Below, one piece after another: positions 14,937 through 21,173 of a DNA stretch of 49,829 bases. The notes beneath the pieces are model-generated. The model saw only the letters and a program-made list of their open reading frames with translations. It was not told the origin of the DNA and did no database searches. The number at the start of each line of letters is the position of its first letter. Within the stretch, counting starts at the first letter, position 1. Origin of the DNA: a virus. The stretch covers positions 1 to 49,829 of IMG/VR virus record IMGVR_UViG_3300043570_000137, one strand, 5' to 3'. A program made the position numbers and the translations under genes.

Positions 14937-16112
14937 TTAGAACGGTGTCTCTTCAAAAAATGCGTCTTCATTGACGTTATCGGTAGGGCCTGTGTCAATC
15001 TTGGCATCAACCTTACTGTAGAGGTCAAGAAACGCAGACTTGGTATCACCATCAAAACGGTTTACACAAAGTTCGACTGCTTTCTGGCGAGACTTGAACA
15101 TGGCAAAGGCGTTAACGATGTGTTCCAGACGGCGAGTCGAAATCAGGTCGTCAATGCCACCATCGTAGAAAGTCTTACGAATGATTTCAGCCCAAGTGAC
15201 AAGGTTGTCGGCGAATTCTTCATCGACCGCACCAGCCTTTTCCATCTTGTTCATGACAATCTTCTTTTCAACCTTAGCCGATGGGTATTCTTGTTCGACT
15301 GTGATGGCGAAACGCTCAAGGAAGGCATCATCAAGAATCTGGGCCGAGATGAACTTGCCGTCATCGGAACCACGACCCTTGGTGTTAGCAGTTGCAACCA
15401 CGTTGAAGCCCTTGGCTGGGAAGACAGTCTCACCAGTCTTCTTATTGAAGTATGGCTTGCCTTCGAGAATGGCTTGGATGCACATCAACTTGTTCGAACC
15501 GCGGTCGATTTCATCAAGAATAAGAATTGCACCACGCTTCATGGCAGTCAGAACAGGACCTTCGCGGTACACTACGTTACCATCGACAAGGGTGTTGCCA
15601 CCAATCAGGTCGTCTTCATCGGTTTCTACCGAGATGTTGACGCGGAGACATTCACGCTTCAACTTGGCGCAAGCCTGTTCAATCATTGTGGTCTTACCGT
15701 TACCAGACAGACCAGAGATGAACGTGGGATAGAAGGCTTCTGCCTTGAGAACCTTAATCAGGTCGGTGTAAAAGCCAAACGGAACGTAGGTCGCATCAAG
15801 ACGAGGAACCAGATTGTCAATGATTACCTCTAGCTTAGGCTGCATCACCGTCTTAGCAACGGGCTTCGAGGTAATCTCAGCAACTGGCTGAGACATTACG
15901 GGCACAGGCTTGGCAGTCACGCCAACCATTGCAGCCGACAAATCGTAAACGCCACGAGAAATCTTCTCGCCCTCTTCCATAATCTTGTCAGCAATTCGGC
16001 TCTTGAGTCCAAGAGAATTGGACACGGCGATAACATCTTTCTTTCGAAAGACACCACCATTTGTATCGGCGGCACGAAGGGCAGACAACATGTCTTCACG
16101 GGTATTAATCAT
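14937..16112 (-). CDS. cobS: MoxR/CobS-type AAA+ ATPase
   Basis: 391 residues. About 100 N-terminal residues include a helix-turn-helix-like part (FRKKDVIAVSNSLGLKSRIADKIMEEG) and an Ala/Pro/Val linker. The AAA+ core has Walker A GLSGNGKT at residues 134-141, a DLIGGNTLVDGNVVYREGPVLTAMKRG insert typical of the MoxR/CobS clade, Walker B ILILDEIDRG at 197-206, and sensor 1 VVATANTKG. Such ATPases work with VWA-domain partners to remodel target proteins or insert metals. The next gene upstream encodes a CobT-like VWA protein. cobS is common in T4-like cyanophages; a cobalamin role is not shown here. The ATG at 16112 follows AAAAGGTG, and two promoters lie in the 179-base gap upstream. Confidence 0.88.
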   Translation of the reverse strand: MINTREDMLSALRAADTNGGVFRKKDVIAVSNSLGLKSRIADKIMEEGEKISRGVYDLSAAMVGVTAKPVPVMSQPVAEITSKPVAKTVMQPKLEVIIDNLVPRLDATYVPFGFYTDLIKVLKAEAFYPTFISGLSGNGKTTMIEQACAKLKRECLRVNISVETDEDDLIGGNTLVDGNVVYREGPVLTAMKRGAILILDEIDRGSNKLMCIQAILEGKPYFNKKTGETVFPAKGFNVVATANTKGRGSDDGKFISAQILDDAFLERFAITVEQEYPSAKVEKKIVMNKMEKAGAVDEEFADNLVTWAEIIRKTFYDGGIDDLISTRRLEHIVNAFAMFKSRQKAVELCVNRFDGDTKSAFLDLYSKVDAKIDTGPTDNVNEDAFFEETPF

Positions 16113-16158
16113 AATAAAATCACCTTTTCACAAACAAACATCATCAATCACATTATTT

Positions 16159-16187
16159 ACTATAGACGATTCGCGACCAAATGTCAA
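16159..16187 (-). promoter_or_regulatory. Host-type promoter for the cobS-like gene, TTGACA-N17-TATAGT with CGAATCG
   Basis: TTGACA at 16182-16187 and TATAGT at 16159-16164. The spacer has GGTCGCGAATCG, with CGAATCG ending two bases before the -10. About 40 bases are nearly identical to the promoter at 18540-18568. Confidence 0.8.
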
Positions 16188-16222
16188 GAACAAAATGCCT
16201 TTTGTGTCAACATTATTCATAG

Positions 16223-16294
16223 CGAATCACTTTCTCTCTTCTGTCTACTATTTTATAATAGCAGAATTGATGGAGAAGTCAAGCGGTAATTTTA
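16223..16294 (-). repeat. Promoter-leader module, copy B
   Basis: Second copy of the module at 4633-4706. It starts at the stop codon of the VWA gene and carries the same -35 flank, -10 palindrome and GACAGAAGAGAGAAAGTGATTCG leader. Confidence 0.75.
16255..16282 (-). promoter_or_regulatory. Host-type promoter TTGACT-N16-TATTAT (upstream of two)
   Basis: TTGACT at 16277-16282 and TATTAT at 16255-16260, directly after the VWA gene stop. It lies in the duplicated module and in tandem with the promoter at 16159-16187. Confidence 0.65.
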
Positions 16295-18505
16295 GGCTAC
16301 CGCTTCGACCATCTTGGTCAGTATCACACGACCGATAGATTTCTTATCTTGGAAGGCCTTGAAAGCCTTGGTCAGTTCCTTCTTATCGTTGGAGTCTACA
16401 GTCAGAGTATCTTCCTTGATTTGCAGACTGCTGCCAGCCTTGATAAGGAACTGGTCATCAAAGCCATTGATGTTCTTGAGGAGAGCGGCACTTTCCTTCT
16501 TGAAAGCCTTGCGGGCGGCATCACTTGCAACACCAGAGAGAAGCGAACGAGCCAAGAAATACTTGAGGTCATAAGAACCCATTAGGTAAAAGTTAATCAT
16601 TCGCGAACCCGTGGTCTCACGATACAGGTCTAAAAGAGCCTTGCAATAAGACTTGCTGCGATAGCTATTGCCATCATATTGCTGCAAAAATGTGCGACGA
16701 GTCTTAGAGTCAACAATAGCTAGGTTCTTACGGTGATAATCATTGTGATGACCAACAGTTTCAAAGTTACAATCACCTTCACCATCGGTCAAGAATACCG
16801 ACGAAAGAACTTCAACCCGATTGCGGTTCTTGAAGTCTTCGGCGATGTAACGGCCGAGAAGGATGGCTTCTTCTAGCGGAGTGCTGCCAAGACCAAAAGA
16901 GTTGGCAGCTGGACCGTCTAGATAAAGGTCATGATAGCTACGATTATAAGACTGGCCAAGAGCAAGAAGATTTGCCATCTGGGTCTTGAACTTACCACCA
17001 GAAACACCGGTAGCCACCAGCTGGAGCATACGGAAACTGGGGTCAGAAATCATCAGGTTGTTTGGGTCTGACAAGTTATTGCGGCTGCGCACTGTATCGA
17101 AATACGTTTGTGGTGCGCTAGAGTTCGTGATGAAACCGTAAACTTCAAACGGAATGCGAACTTTCTGGCAGAACGAAGCCAGTAGAACCAGCTGCTCCAT
17201 GGTACCAGACATGTTGGAAGACATACTGCCCGACATATCTAGGTACAGAAGCATACCGTGGTTCTGACCGTTAGGAACAACCGTGTTCTGAAGGAACAAG
17301 TCTTCGGTGATTTTGTAAGCCCACACCTTGTCCATGTTGATGCGGCCAGTCTTGGAAGTCTGGGCGCGCATAAGCGACTTGGCTTTTTTCTTGCGTTCAA
17401 AGTCCTGCGCCATTGAACTAAGGTACTTGCTGTTCTTGCTCAGAAAGTCCTTGTAGAGTTCCATCTTGACCTGTTCGACCGTCTTACCTGCTCGGTATGC
17501 GGCGCCACCAACAGTGAACGTCAACATCTTTTCGACGGTGTTGATACCGACAATAAAATCAGCAGGGTTCAGAACGGGAAGCTTGGCATAAAACGTCTCA
17601 CGGGCGTTTGCATCAAGCAGGCTGTCTTCATTCCGGCGAAAGTTCTCATCGGTGAACGAAGTGGGCTCAGGGCTTTCTTCCGTATCATCAGACTCACTGC
17701 CATCAGACGAGCCTTCGTCCTTCTCTTCTGACTTTTCTTCGGCATCATCCGATGAGGAAGACTTCGACTCTTCAGTTTCGTCTTCTGATTTCTGACCCTT
17801 AGGAGAAGGCGTCTGTGGCTTTTCTTTGTCATCGGAGTTGTCTGAATTAGGAACTTCAACGTAGTCTGCACTCGGGTCGAATTCGCCGTCGCCATCTTCC
17901 ATGATATCACCAAGGGCGTTCATGAATTGTTCGAAGTCAAGTTCTTCGGTCGAGTTCTCAGCCCGCTCGTAAAGTTCGGTAGCTAGAGCGACAACATCTT
18001 CCCAGGTGTTCAGGCTATCAAGGCGATTGACAATCGCTTGTTCTTCGTCCGAGAACTTGACATTCAAGAACGAACCGACCTTGGCGTGAAGGTTGATGCG
18101 GTCAATGAACTTTAGCTTATTGACATCCATACCTTCGACACCGAAGAAATTCTTTTCAAAGAGTTCTTGGTAACCATTGTAGAACGACCGACGAAGACCG
18201 GGATAACGAGCCTTCATCTTGCGTTCGATACGAGAATCTTCAATGATGTTGAGGAAAGACTTGAAGCCTAAACCCTTCTCAGAGATGCTGGAGTGCCAGC
18301 CATCTGCTGGTGTTTCGAGGGCGTGACCGACTTCATGGCCGATTAGCAGGTCGTAAAGGTCAGCCGACATTTCTTTGAAGATCGGCAGCACGACCGTGCG
18401 GGTCTCCAGATTGAAGTAAGCGGTGCTTGTCTTCTGGTGTTCTACATGGATATTTTCTGTCGCCAACAACTTGGCGAGAATCGACTTTTCAGCAAACTGG
18501 GACAT
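16292..18505 (-). CDS. CobT-like VWA-domain protein with HExGH motif
   Basis: 737 residues from the ATG at 18505, seven bases past TGAGG; a GTG just before it is possible. Domains in order: an N-terminal helical domain with LLIGHEVGHALETP (HEVGH at about 57-61), resembling a zinc-peptidase or degenerate metal site, with a downstream NIIEDSRIE helix giving a possible third ligand; an extended acidic Ser/Asp/Glu linker (about 205-285); and a C-terminal VWA domain with MIDAS motif DMSGSMS near 423-429. CobT of cobaltochelatase has the same helical-acidic-VWA plan, and so do MoxR-partner proteins. With the adjacent AAA+ ATPase it likely forms a remodelling complex; the target is unknown. It has its own promoter. 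Length and acidic linker match CobT better than short VWA proteins. Confidence 0.85.
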   Translation of the reverse strand: MSQFAEKSILAKLLATENIHVEHQKTSTAYFNLETRTVVLPIFKEMSADLYDLLIGHEVGHALETPADGWHSSISEKGLGFKSFLNIIEDSRIERKMKARYPGLRRSFYNGYQELFEKNFFGVEGMDVNKLKFIDRINLHAKVGSFLNVKFSDEEQAIVNRLDSLNTWEDVVALATELYERAENSTEELDFEQFMNALGDIMEDGDGEFDPSADYVEVPNSDNSDDKEKPQTPSPKGQKSEDETEESKSSSSDDAEEKSEEKDEGSSDGSESDDTEESPEPTSFTDENFRRNEDSLLDANARETFYAKLPVLNPADFIVGINTVEKMLTFTVGGAAYRAGKTVEQVKMELYKDFLSKNSKYLSSMAQDFERKKKAKSLMRAQTSKTGRINMDKVWAYKITEDLFLQNTVVPNGQNHGMLLYLDMSGSMSSNMSGTMEQLVLLASFCQKVRIPFEVYGFITNSSAPQTYFDTVRSRNNLSDPNNLMISDPSFRMLQLVATGVSGGKFKTQMANLLALGQSYNRSYHDLYLDGPAANSFGLGSTPLEEAILLGRYIAEDFKNRNRVEVLSSVFLTDGEGDCNFETVGHHNDYHRKNLAIVDSKTRRTFLQQYDGNSYRSKSYCKALLDLYRETTGSRMINFYLMGSYDLKYFLARSLLSGVASDAARKAFKKESAALLKNINGFDDQFLIKAGSSLQIKEDTLTVDSNDKKELTKAFKAFQDKKSIGRVILTKMVEAVA

Positions 18506-18539
18506 CACAAAACCTCATCAATCAATCAATCATATTATT

Positions 18540-18568
18540 ACTATAGTCGATTCGCGACCAAATGTCAA
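18540..18568 (-). promoter_or_regulatory. Host-type promoter for the VWA gene, TTGACA-N17-TATAGT with CGAATCG
   Basis: TTGACA at 18563-18568, TATAGT at 18540-18545. The spacer GGTCGCGAATCGAC is the same as in the cobS-like promoter apart from one base, and is followed by the same ATTGATT-like leader. Confidence 0.85.
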
Positions 18569-18577
18569 GCGATTCTT

Positions 18578-18940
18578 TTAGAAACAACGGCGCTCACGGC
18601 GAATATATCGATTGCCGTAGTAGTCATATTCAGTAACTTCTGTGGTGCGGCAGTTGCGGTCACGGCGATAATATGCATCGCGGTTACGATAGTGATATTC
18701 ATACTCGCGGTCATAAACTTCGCGCTCAACTTCCTCGGCGCGGCTATTGTTGTTTTTAATAGCAGCACCTAGAATAAAGGCACCGAGACCGATAGCAATA
18801 GCTTCGCCCGTATTAATATGATTGCCGCGCTTGCGCTCGTGGCGTTCTGTGCGGTGTTCACCACGACCCTTGGCTTCTGCTACTACAGGAGTAGCAAGAA
18901 CACTGACCGCAACAATACTAGAAATAATAGACTTAAACAT
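18578..18940 (-). CDS. Small exported basic protein, function unknown
   Basis: 120 residues from the ATG at 18940, behind AAGGAGAATGATT; the frame extends further but through the promoter. A signal peptide is clear: MFKSIISSIVAVSVLATPVVAEA, cleavage likely after AEA (residue 23). The mature part is very basic (RGEHRTERHERKRG), then a short Gly/Ala hydrophobic stretch (EAIAIGLGAFILGAAI) that could insert in a membrane, then an Arg/Tyr-rich tail with two cysteines (NCRTTEV...RRERRCF). It resembles small periplasmic proteins with RcnB/glycine-zipper features, but no family is certain. It is driven by its own strong promoter, unlike most genes here. Envelope modification or superinfection exclusion is conceivable. 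Confidence 0.75.
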   Translation of the reverse strand: MFKSIISSIVAVSVLATPVVAEAKGRGEHRTERHERKRGNHINTGEAIAIGLGAFILGAAIKNNNSRAEEVEREVYDREYEYHYRNRDAYYRRDRNCRTTEVTEYDYYGNRYIRRERRCF

Positions 18941-18961
18941 AATCATTCTCCTTATATTATT

Positions 18962-18989
18962 AGTATACACGAATCGATGGTAATGTCAA
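18962..18989 (-). promoter_or_regulatory. Host-type promoter for the exported-protein gene, TTGACA-N16-TATACT with CGATTCG
   Basis: TTGACA at 18984-18989 directly follows the HAD stop codon; TATACT is at 18962-18967. CGATTCG ends two bases before the -10, the same position as CGAATCG in three other promoters. Confidence 0.85.
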
Positions 18990-18990
18990 G

Positions 18991-19596
18991 TTAAAAACGT
19001 GTCATTGACCCATCGGCATGAGCCAAAAATGGCTCAAACTTAATGTTGGGATATTCATCTGCCAAATCTTTGAACATCTGGAGATTGGAAACGGCATCAT
19101 CAAAGAGACGAGCGCGAGTAAATTTACCAGTGTCAAGGTATTGTTTAATAAAGATTTTCTTAGCTGGAGCAGACGGCATAGCGCCTAGATTACCAGCACG
19201 GTGAACATGAATGTCATCGATATCGATGCCTTGTTGACGAAATGTATCTAGAAAAATATCACGGTCATCAAAATCTGACCGAGCGGTAATAACAATCATC
19301 TTACTGCCACGGGCTTTGATATTTTTATGCATTGCAATCAATTTGCGAATCGCTTTAGCGATAGGTTCGCTGGTGTCACGAAAATGCCGGGCGTCCCTAA
19401 ACTCGCTAAAGTCAAAGGATTCACCCGGCTGTAAATTATATGTATTGTATTGCTTGTTGCCCAATGTCTTGATTATCTTACCGCCTTTGACGATATGGAC
19501 ACGGGCTTTGGTACGGAACAATGTCTCGTCAATATCCCAGATAGTTAATCCGGCACTGTCTTGCGACTCACTTATAAACTCTTTAAAACCAATCAT
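18991..19596 (-). CDS. HAD-superfamily hydrolase
   Basis: 201 residues. Motif I WDIDETLF (D21, D23) is the HAD nucleophile/acid pair; motif II is VITARSD; motif IV is RLFDDAVSN. A short cap-like segment (residues 30-75) lies between motifs I and II. Enzymes of this type remove phosphate from nucleotides, sugars or nucleic-acid ends; the layout with ITARSD and FDD is like the phosphatase domain of T4 polynucleotide kinase and related phage phosphatases. The ATG at 19596 is exactly at the predicted transcription start of its promoter and has no ribosome site, so the mRNA may be leaderless. The N-terminal FKEFISES is a common opening in T4-like phage proteins. Confidence 0.85.
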   Translation of the reverse strand: MIGFKEFISESQDSAGLTIWDIDETLFRTKARVHIVKGGKIIKTLGNKQYNTYNLQPGESFDFSEFRDARHFRDTSEPIAKAIRKLIAMHKNIKARGSKMIVITARSDFDDRDIFLDTFRQQGIDIDDIHVHRAGNLGAMPSAPAKKIFIKQYLDTGKFTRARLFDDAVSNLQMFKDLADEYPNIKFEPFLAHADGSMTRF

Positions 19597-19602
19597 ATTT
19601 AT

Positions 19603-19631
19603 ATACTACTCGATTCGTGAGTGAATGTCAA
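19603..19631 (-). promoter_or_regulatory. Host-type promoter for the HAD gene, TTGACA-N17-TAGTAT with CGAATCG
   Basis: TTGACA at 19626-19631, TAGTAT at 19603-19608, CGAATCG ending two bases before the -10. Only six bases separate the -10 from the ATG. Confidence 0.75.
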
Positions 19632-19635
19632 GTAG

Positions 19636-19643
19636 TATTTATA
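19636..19643 (-). promoter_or_regulatory. Late promoter candidate TATAAATA before the HAD gene
   Basis: Exact TATAAATA overlapping the stop codon of the ClpP-like gene and placed 5' of the host-type promoter. If used, it would give the HAD gene a leader of about 34 bases late in infection. Confidence 0.45.
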
Positions 19644-20235
19644 AAGGAGGGGCTTTCTTTCGAGTTTTCTTGGGCTTTGGAGCATCTTCTTCTGCGTCCG
19701 CTTCGATACGGTTCTTCAAACGCTTGGCAACTTCTTCCGCATCAAGCCAGATATCCTTGTTATCAAGCATAGACTTAATTTCTTCTGGCGTCAGGAAGTC
19801 TTTATAGAAAGAAGCAAACAACTTCTCAGACCATGCACGGAAGTGTGTGATTTGATCATACATTTCACCACCTTTACCAATGGTGCCACTTGAATAGTTG
19901 TGGAACATGAACATGGTATGGTCGGATAGTTCAAAGCGGTCCGCACTAAGGAAGATAAGAGTTGCAGCCGACATACAGATGCCTTCTACCGAACAAACGA
20001 TAGTAGCATTTGATTCTTGAATTGCTCTTACTATCTGGAGAGCGGCAAACAGGTCGCCACCTTCACTGTTGATACGAATGTAGATGGTATCTGTCTCGCC
20101 AGCCGCTCGAAATAACTGGAACCATTCTACATATTCTTCGGCGGCTTTAATTTCGCCGCAAAGATATAGATTTACTACAGTAGCTACAGGTTGCGCAAAG
20201 TATCTAGCCTTAGAAGGACCATCAAACTCGTTCAT
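19639..20235 (-). CDS. ClpP-like serine protease
   Basis: 198 residues from the ATG at 20235; a longer frame uses TTG at 20277. The ClpP/crotonase-like fold is visible: LYLCGEIKAAEEY, IYIRINSEGGDLFAALQIVRAIQ (the NSxGG oxyanion loop), then GICMSAATLIFLSADRF with Ser89, MFMFHNYS with His112 and DIWLDAEEVA with Asp165, in the order and spacing of the ClpP triad. The context around Ser (CMSAAT) differs from canonical AASM. A Lys/Pro-rich tail (PKPKKTRKKAPPL) replaces the usual C-terminus. It may act as a protease with or without host ClpX/ClpA. ClpP-like genes also serve as prohead proteases in other phages, but a gp21 protease is present here. Confidence 0.85.
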   Translation of the reverse strand: MNEFDGPSKARYFAQPVATVVNLYLCGEIKAAEEYVEWFQLFRAAGETDTIYIRINSEGGDLFAALQIVRAIQESNATIVCSVEGICMSAATLIFLSADRFELSDHTMFMFHNYSSGTIGKGGEMYDQITHFRAWSEKLFASFYKDFLTPEEIKSMLDNKDIWLDAEEVAKRLKNRIEADAEEDAPKPKKTRKKAPPL

Positions 20236-20599
20236 AGAATCTTGTGATTGCGGTGATCTTTTCAATTTGGTTATCAATTATGGGTGTCCTATTCGGCCAG
20301 TGGATGTATTCCTTTTCAGGATTTTTCATCAGGTTATACATTAAAGGTAAAATTAAATCTTCTACCTGCTTCAATTTTTCTGAAACTTCCATTTCGACCA
20401 GTCGCTTATGTTCTGAAATAAGTGTCGATTGGTCTACATTAAGAAGTCTAGCTTCTAGGTCATATAGCTTGGCCATGATCTCATCTTTGAGACCGCTGGT
20501 ATCTATATCTTCTTGGGGATTATATGGTTCTCGAACGTGAACCACGGTTTCGGTAGGGTCTTCGAATGTAAATCCGAAATCATAGGTTGTATTGGACAT
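20222..20599 (-). CDS. Conserved T4-like helical protein, function unknown
   Basis: 125 residues. The N-terminus (TYDFGFTFEDPTE) is followed by a coiled-coil-like helix (LKDEIMAKLYDLEARLLNV...HKRLVEMEVSEKLKQVEDLILPLMYNLMKN) and the motif PEKEYIHWPNRTPIIDNQIEKI. I recall the YI(H/Y)WPNR...I..QI.KI ending in proteins of many T4-like phages; no role is known to me. The ATG at 20599 is embedded in a remnant of a deformylase C-terminus, showing that this gene once directly overlapped the deformylase gene. It overlaps the ClpP-like gene by 14 bases. Confidence 0.75.
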   Translation of the reverse strand: MSNTTYDFGFTFEDPTETVVHVREPYNPQEDIDTSGLKDEIMAKLYDLEARLLNVDQSTLISEHKRLVEMEVSEKLKQVEDLILPLMYNLMKNPEKEYIHWPNRTPIIDNQIEKITAITRFYERV

Positions 20600-20617
20600 A
20601 TTTTCTAATATACCTTT
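20567..20617 (-). repeat. Duplication scar, copy A (at the start of the 125-residue gene)
   Basis: About 50 bases match 21127-21173 with one 6-base gap and few mismatches (shared AGGTATATTA, AAATATGTCCAA, ACAACCT). Copies A and B flank the 2OG oxygenase gene. Confidence 0.8.
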
Positions 20618-20618
20618 C
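20580..20618 (-). pseudogene. Remnant of a peptide-deformylase C-terminus
   Basis: Read in the deformylase frame, this stretch gives ERYIRKYVQYNL then stop, nearly the same as the real deformylase end (KRYIKKYVQNNL). It lies in front of and overlapping the 125-residue gene. Confidence 0.75.
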
Positions 20619-20635
20619 GTTGGGATAAAATATAT

Positions 20636-21109
20636 TCATTTCACCATTTTCCAAAAATTAAAAGCCATGGAGACTCTTTCGCCATCACCTTCGTTTGGTA
20701 AAACACGATGCATCAAATCATCAGGAAATAATAATAACAACCCAGCATATGGTTTAATCTGGAAGATTTCTTTTTCAATCTCATACTCAAAATGACCAGC
20801 ATTTTCTGGAACTTGGAGATAAAGGACTGCACACATCTCATCTGTGCCACCCCTATCGTGATGATGCCACGCATTATAATCGCTACCAGTATTGATATTA
20901 TACCAGTAAGTTATATCTCCAGTAACACCAGCTACAGTTTGAACATTATCTATAACTGATTCTGCCCAGGAATAAGTTTTTCTATTGCAACGATCACTGT
21001 GCCATCCACCTTTATTACTTCGTTTAACAGACTTGGCTATACCGCGCAATGCTAAAACATTGTCGGTGAAATTTTCCGGTAAAGTAAGTTGAACTAATCG
21101 CACAAACAT
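20636..21109 (-). CDS. 2OG-Fe(II) oxygenase
   Basis: 157 residues. The double-stranded beta-helix of 2-oxoglutarate/iron dioxygenases is seen in AWHHHDRGG (H83 and D85 of the HxD pair), H134 in DDLMHRVLP, and R145 in GERVSMAFNF, which should bind 2-oxoglutarate. The family hydroxylates proteins, nucleic acids or small molecules; T4-like phages of marine hosts often carry several. The target is unknown. The gene lies exactly between two copies of a ~47-base repeat made of its neighbours' ends, so it looks inserted. Its ATG has no clear ribosome site. Confidence 0.9.
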   Translation of the reverse strand: MFVRLVQLTLPENFTDNVLALRGIAKSVKRSNKGGWHSDRCNRKTYSWAESVIDNVQTVAGVTGDITYWYNINTGSDYNAWHHHDRGGTDEMCAVLYLQVPENAGHFEYEIEKEIFQIKPYAGLLLLFPDDLMHRVLPNEGDGERVSMAFNFWKMVK

Positions 21110-21117
21110 AAAAAGAA

Positions 21118-21153
21118 TTAGTCAACTGTAAATTCAGAGGTTGTTTTGGACAT
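21118..21153 (-). pseudogene. Truncated start of the 125-residue gene
   Basis: Eleven codons, MSKTTSEFTVD then stop, match the beginning of the 125-residue gene (MSNTTYDFGFTFED) and overlap the deformylase end in the same way. It is a leftover from the insertion of the 2OG gene. Confidence 0.75.
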
Positions 21154-21173
21154 ATTTTTTAATATACCTTTTT
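21127..21173 (-). repeat. Duplication scar, copy B (end of the deformylase gene)
   Basis: Partner of 20567-20617. It contains the real deformylase C-terminus and the truncated start of the 125-residue gene. Confidence 0.8.

Noticed and set aside
14655-15833. Plus-strand open frame of 392 codons
   Set aside because: It is opposite the cobS-like ATPase and the DUF3310-like gene, has no family motifs or ribosome site, and both minus-strand genes are clearly real.
16128-16220. A 30-codon minus-strand frame between the two promoters before the cobS-like gene
   Set aside because: It runs through the second promoter and has only a distant purine-rich stretch upstream; most likely chance, though a leader peptide cannot be excluded.
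14937-18505. Cobalamin (cobaltochelatase) synthesis by the CobS/CobT-like pair
   Set aside because: No CobN-type subunit or other cobalamin gene is present in the window; the pair is better described as an AAA+/VWA module.
19596-19603. Exact TATAAATA overlapping the ATG of the HAD gene
   Set aside because: A start from here would fall inside the coding region and lose the start codon; the sites at 19603-19631 and 19636-19643 are better placed.
20235-20277. TTG start extending the ClpP-like protein by 14 residues
   Set aside because: The ATG at 20235 begins just before the conserved part; the TTG would deepen overlap with the upstream gene and has no better ribosome site.
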